A stretch of 8,730 nucleotides of DNA from JAICIG01 sp035532215 (lineage in GTDB: Bacteria; Planctomycetota; Planctomycetia; Pirellulales; JAICIG01): positions 1-8,730 of the forward strand of contig DATKRK010000350.1 of the NCBI GenBank assembly GCA_035532215.1. The letters are read 5' to 3'. Within the stretch, counting starts at the first letter, position 1. The number at the start of each line of letters is the position of its first letter. The notes under the pieces were generated by a model. It was not told where the DNA came from, did no database searches, and worked only from the letters and a program-made list of their open reading frames with translations. Positions 1 to 6,149 of this stretch are shown one piece after another. A program made the translations under genes and the position numbers.

Positions 1-11
1 GTTTCCTCACG

Positions 12-18
12 AAGGGAG
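12..18 (+). promoter_or_regulatory. Ribosome binding site supporting TTG start at 25
   Basis: AAGGGAG is close to the anti-Shine-Dalgarno complement and sits six bases before TTG 25. It is the reason for preferring that rare start codon over a start outside the window. Confidence 0.5.
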
Positions 19-24
19 CTGGCA

Positions 25-387
25 TTGCCTCGTCCGGTCATTGATCTGCACCAGATGGTCAGGGCAGTGCTTCAGCACTCTTCGCCACTGCCGCCGCTCG
101 CCGAATGCCCGATCGAACACTTCGAGATGTCGGCCAACTTCGGGGCTTCGCTCATCAGATACATCGACGACCATATCGACAGCACAGACGTTTACCAGGC
201 TGTCTACGACCGGCATCTCGGGCACTTGCGCCGCATGGTCCTCGCGGAATTGACCGAATCGTTCGAGCGTTTCCTGAAGGAATTGGCCTCGGTCTGCGTC
301 GATTTTCTGGCAGCCGTGAATCCGGGCAAATCAGAGCAAAAACACTGTTCTTGCCGCCCGCCGGCGGCCGGTTTATACTGGAAGTAA
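25..387 (+). CDS. Short HEPN-like protein, apparently a truncated N-terminal fragment
   Basis: This 120-residue protein starts at TTG 25, chosen because AAGGGAG (12-18) lies six bases upstream; the frame is open to the window edge, so an upstream start is not excluded. Residues 1-34 contain a 'PLPPL' stretch. Residues 36-98 look all-helical and amphipathic, and the segment around residues 66-95 (HLRRMVLAEL, then SFERFLKELA) resembles the early helices of RiboL-PSP-HEPN type proteins, where a hydrophobic helix precedes a 'FE.FLK' motif. Such proteins are normally about twice this length and carry an RX4-6H active motif near the C-terminus, which is absent here. The last 20 or so residues (Cys, Pro and Gly rich) are translated from DNA that also forms the promoter of the next gene. 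I infer a gene whose 3' part was lost. The HEPN assignment is from memory of family style only. Confidence 0.55.
   Translation: MPRPVIDLHQMVRAVLQHSSPLPPLAECPIEHFEMSANFGASLIRYIDDHIDSTDVYQAVYDRHLGHLRRMVLAELTESFERFLKELASVCVDFLAAVNPGKSEQKHCSCRPPAAGLYWK
351..379 (+). promoter_or_regulatory. Sigma70-type promoter for the S41 peptidase gene
   Basis: A -35 box TTGCCG (351-356) and a -10 box TATACT (374-379) are separated by exactly 17 bases. Transcription would begin near 386, giving a leader of about 60 bases before ATG 448. The promoter lies entirely inside the 3' end of the preceding short reading frame, whose stop codon is at 385-387. Confidence 0.6.
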
Positions 388-435
388 CCCTTGTCACCGC
401 GGGGGTTTATTCATCTTGCCCGGAAGATTCCCGCC

Positions 436-440
436 AGGAG
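436..440 (+). promoter_or_regulatory. Ribosome binding site deciding the S41 peptidase start
   Basis: AGGAG lies seven bases before ATG 448. The alternative in-frame TTG at 391 has no such site, falls just after the predicted transcription start, and would put 19 residues in front of the signal peptide. Confidence 0.65.
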
Positions 441-447
441 AGATTCC

Positions 448-2028
448 ATGGTGTGTCGCGTCTTGTTCACGGCGTTGATGGTGGCGTTGGCGAGCGTTTG
501 GGCCTGGTCGCCCGTGCGTGGCGAAGACCCCAAGGAAGCGGCGCCCGAGCAGGCCGCCCCCAAAAAAGTTAAAGTGCTGCCCGCTGACCAGGTGGGCCAA
601 GATTCGCTCGGCAAAAAAGAGCAGGCCGATAAAGGCGCCGAATACTACGAGTTGTTCAAGGTCCTGGCCGACACGATGGACCAGGTCGAGCGGAATTACG
701 TCAAGGACATCAGCCGCCGCGAGCTGATGGAGGCCGCCATCCGTGGCGTGCTGGAAAAACTCGATCCGTACTCGAACTACATCAGCCCGGAAGAAATCGG
801 CAGCTTCAAGACGGCGGTCGAAAACCAGTTCGGCGGCATCGGCATTCAGGTCGACGTGCGTCGCGGGCGTCTGTTCGTGGTCAGCCCGCTGGTGGGCAGC
901 CCGGCGTACCGCGCCGGCTTGCAGGCGGGCGATGCGATCGTCGAAATCGACGGCAAGTCGAGCGTCGACATCGATCTGGAAGAAGCCATCCGCCGTTTGA
1001 AGGGCGAAGCGGGCACCCGCGTCACGATTACGCTGACGCACCCGCCGAAACCCGACCGCCGCAGCGTGACCATCGAGCGCGAAATCATCCAGGTCGAGAC
1101 GGTGCTGGGAGATCGGCGAGACGATCACGACCGCTGGGACTTCATGCTCGACCAAGAGCAGCGGATCGGCTATATCCGCATCACCGCCTTCGGCCGCGAT
1201 ACGTTCCGCGACCTGCACGCCGCGATGAAAGAACTCGACGAGCAAAAGCTGCGCGGCCTGATCGTCGACTTGCGGTTCAATCCCGGCGGGCTGCTGACTT
1301 CGGCCATCGAAGTCGCCGATTTGTACCTGACCGAAGGCGAAATCGTGAGCACCGCCGGACGCAACAGCCCGAAACGCTCGTGGAGCGCCCGCAAGCCCGA
1401 CACGTTCGAAGGTTTCCCGATGGTCGTGCTCGTGAATCGTTACAGCGCCAGCGCCAGCGAAATCGTCTCGGCCTCGCTGCAAGACCACAAGCGGGCGATC
1501 GTGATCGGCGAACGCACTTGGGGCAAGGGCAGCGTACAAAACGTGATCGAACTGGAAAACGGCAAAAGCGCGTTGAAGCTGACCACCGCCAGCTACCGGC
1601 GCCCCAGCGGACACAACATTCACCGCTTCCCCGACTCGAAAGAGAGCGACGAGTGGGGCGTATTGCCCGATCCGGGCTATGAAATCAAGCTCGGCGAGGA
1701 GGAAATGAGCCGTCTCGTGGCCCTGCGGCGCCAGCGCGACATTCTCCAGGTCAACCATTCCGTCCCGCCGGACGCCGCCTCGCCATCCAGCCCGCCCGCC
1801 AAACCGGAGGACGACAAGTCCGCCGACGCCCCCGAGGAATCCAAAGACGCCTCGAAAGAGCCGTCGGACGCAAACAAGGCCGACGCGCCCGCATCGGAAA
1901 CCCCGCAGGGCGAAGAAAAGCCGGCCGACGCGACTGTGGCTCCCGGCGAAGCCAAGTCCCCCTCGGACGATCGCCAGTTGCAAAAGGCGCTCGACTATCT
2001 GTCGAGCGAGCTGGCCAAGGCCCAGTGA
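448..2028 (+). CDS. Secreted S41-family C-terminal processing peptidase (CtpA/Prc type)
   Basis: This 526-residue serine protease cleaves proteins near their C-termini outside the cytoplasmic membrane. Residues 1-25 form a signal peptide with likely cleavage near 'VRGED'. Residues 66-120 are the N-terminal region typical of the family (KLDPYSNYIS at 104-113). A PDZ domain spans about 128-200 (GGIGIQV at 129-135, AGLQAGD at 156-162). The S41 catalytic domain runs from about 238 to 415. The nucleophile is Ser335 in YSASASEI, the general base is Lys360 in WGKGSVQ, and Gln364 completes the set; the 25-residue Ser-Lys spacing matches E. coli Prc. 'DLRFNPGG' (274-281) is the other hallmark. After the domain comes a low-complexity Ala/Pro/Glu/Lys/Asp tail (about 439-508) and a short terminal helix. 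ATG 448 is chosen over TTG 391 for its ribosome binding site and signal peptide. The family is certain; the physiological substrate is unknown. Confidence 0.93.
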   Translation: MVCRVLFTALMVALASVWAWSPVRGEDPKEAAPEQAAPKKVKVLPADQVGQDSLGKKEQADKGAEYYELFKVLADTMDQVERNYVKDISRRELMEAAIRGVLEKLDPYSNYISPEEIGSFKTAVENQFGGIGIQVDVRRGRLFVVSPLVGSPAYRAGLQAGDAIVEIDGKSSVDIDLEEAIRRLKGEAGTRVTITLTHPPKPDRRSVTIEREIIQVETVLGDRRDDHDRWDFMLDQEQRIGYIRITAFGRDTFRDLHAAMKELDEQKLRGLIVDLRFNPGGLLTSAIEVADLYLTEGEIVSTAGRNSPKRSWSARKPDTFEGFPMVVLVNRYSASASEIVSASLQDHKRAIVIGERTWGKGSVQNVIELENGKSALKLTTASYRRPSGHNIHRFPDSKESDEWGVLPDPGYEIKLGEEEMSRLVALRRQRDILQVNHSVPPDAASPSSPPAKPEDDKSADAPEESKDASKEPSDANKADAPASETPQGEEKPADATVAPGEAKSPSDDRQLQKALDYLSSELAKAQ

Positions 2029-2072
2029 GCAAAACGCGGCGGGCGCCTGAAGAAAAACCCTTCCGCGGCGAC

Positions 2073-2100
2073 TTGACAGGGCTAGATCAGGTACTATAGT
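2073..2100 (+). promoter_or_regulatory. Strong sigma70-type promoter
   Basis: A perfect -35 box TTGACA (2073-2078) is followed after 16 bases by TATAGT (2095-2100), one mismatch from consensus. Transcription would start near 2107, about 68 bases before ATG 2175 and about 520 bases before the PEP-CTERM gene at 2629. It is the best-looking promoter in the window. Confidence 0.65.
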
Positions 2101-2174
2101 CAGCTTGCCTTCTTCCGTGCTGGTGAAAGTGCGCCGTATTCCATGCCCAGCGCCGCTGTTAAAGCCGGCCAGCG

Positions 2175-2559
2175 ATGCTCACGTTACGAAGCGTTGTCGT
2201 GCTGATTATGGGTGAGGTCTCGGTTCTTGTTTCCCATGTCGGGCAAGCCGACGCGGGCGTGATTCTCTCGGCCGAACTGGACATGGCCGGCGGCAGCTCG
2301 TCAGCGAGTGGAAGCGAAGCGCCGCGACCCGTCTCGATTTTCGCGATCGAGCATCTTGGCGGCTTGCTGCTTTGCTCGCGCGGCCCGGCGTCGTCGGGCG
2401 CAGGCGCAGACAAGCCGTGTGCCCGCGGGACTTGCGGGCGATTTCCCGAAGGTTATCCGCTCTTGTTTGATCTCGCGGCTGCCGGACTTCAGCCGCGCCT
2501 CTTTCCCCTGGGCATTGCGAGATCACGTCTTCCGGCCTCCTCGCCCCCATGCGGTTTGA
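2175..2559 (+). pseudogene. Small secreted protein, apparently split by a +1 frameshift
   Basis: From ATG 2175 the frame reads a signal peptide (hydrophobic core at about residues 5-21, likely cleavage after 'QADA') followed by a mature part rich in Gly and Ser (AGGSSSASGSEAPRP). Up to about 2410 this frame has plausible composition. The same frame stays open to 2837, but it then becomes Arg-rich and runs some 200 bases into the PEP-CTERM gene, so that stretch is probably not coding. In the +1 frame a more protein-like stretch begins near 2410 (VPAGLAGDFPKV) and ends at TGA 2557-2559 with 'FRPPRPHAV'. Joined, the two parts give a secreted protein of about 128 residues. I do not recognise the family. 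Alternatives are that neither part is translated, that there is a sequencing error, or that a programmed shift is used. No clear ribosome binding site precedes ATG 2175. Confidence 0.35.
2421..2439 (+). repeat. Perfect 6-base inverted repeat (hairpin)
   Basis: GCCCGC (2421-2426), a seven-base loop, then GCGGGC (2434-2439). It lies just past the point where coding character seems to switch frame. It is followed by GATTT, so a U-tract terminator is unlikely. Confidence 0.4.
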
Positions 2560-2617
2560 TCCGTTTGCTTCGTTGGCGGCGCGGCGCCTTTCAATTGATC
2601 CGTGTTTTTGCGCATGT

Positions 2618-2622
2618 GGAGG
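2618..2622 (+). promoter_or_regulatory. Ribosome binding site deciding the PEP-CTERM start
   Basis: GGAGG sits six bases before ATG 2629. This favours that start over the in-frame start at 2602 and gives a clean signal peptide beginning MRLRTL. Confidence 0.65.
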
Positions 2623-2628
2623 ACCAAA

Positions 2629-3657
2629 ATGAGACTCCGTACCTTGACCCTCGTAGCCGGCGTCTTGCTCTTGTCCAGCGGCGCCAGAGCCGGCGTCATC
2701 ATGGACGATCCCATCACAGCCACCCGGTTCTACGGCGACGACGAGAACATCAGCGTGTTTTCGGGCCCGTCCATACTGATCGGGGGACAAGGGGATGGGG
2801 CCAGTTCGATTCTGGATACCAGCGATGCTGCTTTTAAAGCGAACAACCTTTCAGGACAAACGTGGACCTTCAATTGGGCGTCTGCCAATCTTCAAAATTC
2901 CGTCATCGACTCGATCAACGGCAGCGCCTATGCCTGGGTCGTCAGCGCGCCGACGGTTCGGCAGGGCGACGGCAAGTTTTATGAATCGCCCGTCAGCAAC
3001 GACAACGGCAACAAGAACGAGGTCGGCGGCGCCGTGTTCAATATCACCGCGAATTACCAGGTTCCTGCCGCCCCGCCGGGCCACGTCTATTCTCTCCATT
3101 GGATCCAGGCGTATTCCGGTTTCGACATTATCGACCCGAACCCAACGACGAGCTTGGACAATGGCCTCGCACAGGGCACGTCGCCTTTTTACGATGCCGG
3201 CCCGCGTCCGGGTGCGCCCGGCGGCACTGCGGGAACGTTTTGGCCCGGCAGCAATCCGAGTGCTTGGTTCCTCGACGTTCCTTACTCGAAGGAGGTGGAA
3301 AAAGAGACAAACCCCGTAGCCTATTTAACTTTTCAGGTAGCGCTAGCCCTAGACGACTATAACATTACTCAAAACTCAAACGCCGTGACTCTGTTAGGAG
3401 GCGTTCAGTGGGGGTACATCTACGTGGCACATGACACTCCGGAGCCGTCGTCGTTGGCGATTTGGTCCGCGCTGGGCGCGCTGGGAATCGCCGCGCGTCG
3501 GCGCCGTAGGCATTCAGTTCGCAAACGCCTAATGCCTCTTCAAGCCTCCATCGACGGGCGGAGTGGGGCTGACCCTGGGCGAAGCCCCAGTTCGCTGGGG
3601 CATCGCTGCGCTCTGCCGCCAGGCGCCCCAACGCCGTTCGGCGCCGCAGATGAGTAG
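2629..3657 (+). CDS. PEP-CTERM sorting domain protein with an extended C-terminus
   Basis: This 342-residue secreted protein begins with a signal peptide (residues 1-21, cleavage near 'ARAGV'). The body (22-267) is rich in Asn, Gly, Ser and aromatic residues with no catalytic motif I recognise; it looks like a beta-rich extracellular protein. Residues 271-294 are a classical PEP-CTERM signal: PEPSS, a hydrophobic segment (275-289), then five Arg (290-294). In exosortase systems this tripartite signal directs export and is cleaved at the PEP motif. Normally the protein ends at the basic cluster, but here 48 further residues (295-342) follow, encoded by DNA full of inverted repeats. The stop codon (3655-3657) overlaps a possible tsaD start at 3650. 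A stop loss or insertion downstream of the original end is likely. Within the gene, 3301-3420 is AT-richer than its surroundings. No exosortase lies in the window. Confidence 0.85.
   Translation: MRLRTLTLVAGVLLLSSGARAGVIMDDPITATRFYGDDENISVFSGPSILIGGQGDGASSILDTSDAAFKANNLSGQTWTFNWASANLQNSVIDSINGSAYAWVVSAPTVRQGDGKFYESPVSNDNGNKNEVGGAVFNITANYQVPAAPPGHVYSLHWIQAYSGFDIIDPNPTTSLDNGLAQGTSPFYDAGPRPGAPGGTAGTFWPGSNPSAWFLDVPYSKEVEKETNPVAYLTFQVALALDDYNITQNSNAVTLLGGVQWGYIYVAHDTPEPSSLAIWSALGALGIAARRRRRHSVRKRLMPLQASIDGRSGADPGRSPSSLGHRCALPPGAPTPFGAADE
3508..3537 (+). repeat. Perfect 7-base inverted repeat after the PEP-CTERM signal
   Basis: AGGCATT (3508-3514) pairs with AATGCCT (3531-3537) across a 16-base loop. 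It falls directly after the Arg cluster, where a normal PEP-CTERM gene would end, so it may be the remains of the original gene end or a transcription-attenuating hairpin. There is no U-tract after it. Confidence 0.35.
3564..3630 (+). repeat. Cluster of alternating, mutually exclusive hairpin arms
   Basis: Four complementary blocks alternate: TGGGGCT (3564-3570), AGCCCCA (3583-3589), TGGGGC (3596-3601) and GCCCCA (3625-3630). The central pair forms the perfect stem GCCCCAG-TTCG-CTGGGGC (3584-3601) with a stable TTCG tetraloop. The first and second blocks can instead pair across 12 bases, and the third with the fourth. A further small palindrome, CGCCG-TT-CGGCG, lies at 3632-3643. The cluster sits between the PEP-CTERM signal and tsaD and resembles a REP-like repetitive element, but copy number in the genome cannot be seen here. 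Confidence 0.5.
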
Positions 3658-3679
3658 TCCAGCAAGAGAACGCGGCTCC

Positions 3680-4720
3680 GTGAACGTTCTGACCCTCGAG
3701 ACGACTTGCGACGAAACGGCCGCCGCAGTCGTCACCGACCGGCTCGAAGTGCTCGGGTCCTCGGTCGCTTCGCAAGACGCCTTGCACCGCCGCTTTCACG
3801 GCGTCGTGCCCGAAATCGCTTCGCGGGCCCACGTCGAACGCATCGTCCCGGTCATCGACGAAGCCGTTCGCCAGGCCGGCATCGAACTGACCGATCTCGA
3901 CGCGGTGGCCGTGGCCAACACGCCGGGGCTTGCCGGCTCGCTGTTGGTCGGGCTGGCGGCGGCCAAAGCGCTGGCCGTGGCGCTCGAAGTGCCTCTGGTG
4001 GCGGTAAACCACATTCACGCCCACGTCTATGCTTGCCGGCTCGCCTTCGGCGAGCGGGTTTTCCCGTCGATCGGCCTGATTGTCAGCGGCGGGCACACGA
4101 GCCTCTATCGTTGCGGCGGTCCCTTGGAATTCGAGTTTCTCGGCGGCACGATCGACGACGCGGCCGGCGAGGCGTTCGACAAAGTGGCCAGCCTGCTCGG
4201 CCTCTCGTATCCCGGCGGACCGGCGATCCAAACGGCGGCCGAGGGGGGCAATCCGCGCGCCTACGCTTTTCCCCGTTCGTTCATTCACGAACAACAGCGG
4301 CTTGAATTCAGCTTCAGCGGCTTGAAGACGGCGGTCCGCTACGAAGCCTACGGCAGCGGCGCGACCGAATGCGACCCGGCAACGCTCGATGAGCGAAGAA
4401 TCGCCGACCTCGCCGCCAGCTTTCAGGCGGCCGCGGTCGATGTCCTGGTCGCCAAGGCGCGGCAGGCGATAAAGCTGACCGGCTGGCGCAGCTTGTGCGT
4501 CGGCGGCGGCGTGGCGGCCAATCGCCTGCTGCGCGAGCGGTTGGAAGCGGCCGCCCGCGTCGGCGGCTTTAACGTCTACATCGCCCCCTTCGAACTTTGC
4601 ACCGACAACGCCGTGATGGGCGCCATCGCCATCGAACAGCTCAAGGCGGGGCTCGTCGAACCGCTCGATCTCGACGTCCAGCCCGGCTTGATCCGCCGCC
4701 GCAGCCCGACCGTAGCTTGA
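3680..4720 (+). CDS. tsaD: tRNA N6-adenosine threonylcarbamoyltransferase TsaD
   Basis: TsaD transfers the threonylcarbamoyl group from TC-AMP to A37 of ANN-decoding tRNAs, acting in the cytoplasm with TsaB and TsaE. The 346-residue product has the full set of ASKHA-fold family marks: ETTCDETAAAVV (7-18), the metal-binding HIHAH (111-115, ligands His111 and His115 as in E. coli), VSGGHTSL (135-142), GTIDDAAGEAFDK (156-168), FSFSGLKTA (210-218), VGGGVAANRLLR (274-285), and CTDNAVMGA (307-315) with Asp309 as third metal ligand. GTG 3680 is chosen because the product then begins at the first beta strand, matches usual family length and gives E. coli-like residue numbering; a weak AAGAGA lies ten bases upstream. 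ATG 3650 would add 10 residues and overlap the previous stop as ATGAGTAG. tsaB and tsaE are not in the window. Confidence 0.95.
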   Translation: MNVLTLETTCDETAAAVVTDRLEVLGSSVASQDALHRRFHGVVPEIASRAHVERIVPVIDEAVRQAGIELTDLDAVAVANTPGLAGSLLVGLAAAKALAVALEVPLVAVNHIHAHVYACRLAFGERVFPSIGLIVSGGHTSLYRCGGPLEFEFLGGTIDDAAGEAFDKVASLLGLSYPGGPAIQTAAEGGNPRAYAFPRSFIHEQQRLEFSFSGLKTAVRYEAYGSGATECDPATLDERRIADLAASFQAAAVDVLVAKARQAIKLTGWRSLCVGGGVAANRLLRERLEAAARVGGFNVYIAPFELCTDNAVMGAIAIEQLKAGLVEPLDLDVQPGLIRRRSPTVA

Positions 4721-4846
4721 GTGGTTCGCGCCGGTTCGAGGTTTTCCGATCTCTCCGGCCCGATGGCGCCGGCCGATCGCCGGGTTAGAATCGTGATCGG
4801 AATTCTTTGCCCGCCTTAGCCCAATCCCGACAGGCCGCCCCCCCTT
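4721..4846 (+). other. Intergenic spacer with a weak -10-like box
   Basis: TAGAAT (4786-4791) resembles a -10 box about 55 bases before ATG 4847, but the correctly spaced -35 position has no match. It may be the promoter of the propeller gene or may be chance. No hairpin with a U-tract follows tsaD. Confidence 0.25.
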
Positions 4847-6109
4847 ATGCGCACCTTGCTCTGTTGCCTGATCCTCGCAGCCTCCTCGTCCTTCGCTACG
4901 GCAGCCGAACGCTGGACGCAATTCCGAGGGCCTGGAGGAACCGGCCTTTCCGACGCCACCGGGTTGCCGGTCGAGTGGAGCGAAACGCACGACATTTGCT
5001 GGAAAACGGTCCTGCCGGGCAAGGCCTGGTCGTCGCCAGTCGTCTGGGACGACCAGGTCTGGGCGACCAACGCTACCGAAGACGGCAAGCGGCTATCGGC
5101 CGTGTGCCTCGATCGCCAGACGGGCGAAATCGTCCGCGACGTGCTGGTCTTCGCCATCGAAAAGCCGCAGTTCTGTTACCCGTTCAACAGCTACGCCTCG
5201 TCGACGCCGGTCATCGAAGCCGGGCGGATTTACGTTCACTACGGCAGCCACGGCACGGCCTGTCTCGATACGGCCGACGGCCACACGATCTGGGCTCGGC
5301 AGGACTTGCCGTGCGACCACTTTCGCGGCGCCGGGTCGTCGCCGATCGTGTTCGGCGATCTGGTGTTTCTGACTTTCGACGGCGCCGATCTGCAATACGT
5401 CGCGGCGCTCGACAAGCACACCGGCGAGACCGTCTGGCGAACGGATCGCGAGATCGATTACGGCACCGACAACGGCGACCACAAAAAGGCTTTTAGCACG
5501 CCGACGATCGTCACGTCGAACGGCAAGCCGCAGCTTGTCAGCCCGGCCGCGGCGGCGACAATCGCCTACGATCCGCTCACCGGCGAAGGGCTCTGGAAAG
5601 TGCATCACGGCGGCATGAATGCAGCCGCGCCGCCCTTGGTCGGACTCGATTTATTGTTCGTCAACACGGGCGATGGCGGCTTCAAGCAGTTCGCCGTGCG
5701 GTTGGGCGGCCGGGGCGACGTCACCGAGAGCCGCGTGGTCTGGAAGGTTCAGCAAGGAGTCCCATCGCGTTGCGCGCCGCTGTTGATCGACGACTTGCTC
5801 TACATGCTCAACGAGGCGGGCATCGTCACCTGTCTCGACGCCCGCTCGGGCGAAGTCGTCTGGAAGCATCGCCTGGGCGGCAACTACAGCTCGTCGCCCG
5901 TGGCCGCCGAAGGCCGCATCTACCTGAATACTGAAGACGGCGAGAGCCACGTGATCGCCGTTGGGCGGAAGTTCAAGCTGCTGGCGACCAATCACCTCGA
6001 CGCCGGCTGCATGGCCACCCCGGCGATCGCCGGTAAGGCGCTGTTTCATCGCACGAAGACGCATTTGTACCGGATCGAGGAGGGGGCGGAAGCGGCTGCG
6101 GGAGAGTAG
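4847..6109 (+). CDS. Secreted PQQ-like beta-propeller repeat protein
   Basis: This 420-residue protein has a signal peptide (residues 1-20, cleavage near 'TAAER'), then the RWTQFRGPGGTGLS start (22-35) very common in planctomycete PQQ-like domain proteins. Propeller blades are marked by recurrent 'D..[TS]G..[VI]W' turns near residues 88-96, 140-149, 188-197, 241-250 and 330-339, each preceded by a '.SP/TP.V..G..[VI][YF]' strand. The fold is an eight-bladed or near-complete propeller of the BamB/quinoprotein superfamily. I see no quinoprotein dehydrogenase catalytic residues that would prove an enzyme, so a binding or scaffolding role outside the cytoplasmic membrane is more likely. No convincing ribosome binding site precedes ATG 4847. 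It converges on the minus-strand gene ending at 6150, with only 40 bases between them. Confidence 0.88.
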   Translation: MRTLLCCLILAASSSFATAAERWTQFRGPGGTGLSDATGLPVEWSETHDICWKTVLPGKAWSSPVVWDDQVWATNATEDGKRLSAVCLDRQTGEIVRDVLVFAIEKPQFCYPFNSYASSTPVIEAGRIYVHYGSHGTACLDTADGHTIWARQDLPCDHFRGAGSSPIVFGDLVFLTFDGADLQYVAALDKHTGETVWRTDREIDYGTDNGDHKKAFSTPTIVTSNGKPQLVSPAAAATIAYDPLTGEGLWKVHHGGMNAAAPPLVGLDLLFVNTGDGGFKQFAVRLGGRGDVTESRVVWKVQQGVPSRCAPLLIDDLLYMLNEAGIVTCLDARSGEVVWKHRLGGNYSSSPVAAEGRIYLNTEDGESHVIAVGRKFKLLATNHLDAGCMATPAIAGKALFHRTKTHLYRIEEGAEAAAGE

Positions 6110-6149
6110 AGTAGTGATGCACCGGTAATCTTGTGTTTTTCCGGTTTCG

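Larger units (their letters stand above)
2029..2628 (+). other. 600-base stretch without an intact conserved gene
   Basis: Between the S41 peptidase and the PEP-CTERM gene I see only the promoter at 2073-2100, the broken small secreted frame at 2175-2559, an inverted repeat at 2421-2439, and the ribosome binding site of the next gene. No tRNA, terminator with a U-tract, or mobile-element end was recognised. Confidence 0.5.

Noticed and set aside
394..1983. Long minus-strand open frame (529 residues) opposite the S41 peptidase
   Set aside because: It is the mirror frame of a GC-rich gene, with Arg/Gly/Ala/His-heavy composition and no motif; the plus-strand product is a clear peptidase.
1990..2006. 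CTCGAC-tatct-GTCGAG hairpin near the peptidase stop, as a terminator
   Set aside because: It lies within the coding frame, encodes the conserved-looking terminal helix, and has no U-tract.
2143..2205. A 20-codon upstream frame overlapping ATG 2175
   Set aside because: No ribosome binding site and no conserved pattern; short frames like this arise by chance in GC-rich leaders.
2559..2837. Continuation of the 2175 frame into the PEP-CTERM gene
   Set aside because: Arg-rich, no coding character, and overlaps a well-supported gene by about 200 bases.
3365..4990. Long minus-strand open frame (541 residues) opposite tsaD
   Set aside because: Composition is that of an antisense shadow, and it spans three plus-strand features including the unmistakable TsaD.
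6121..6145. ACCGG...CCGGT inverted repeat between the convergent genes, as a terminator
   Set aside because: Only five pairs with a 15-base loop and an imperfect T-run; too weak to call.
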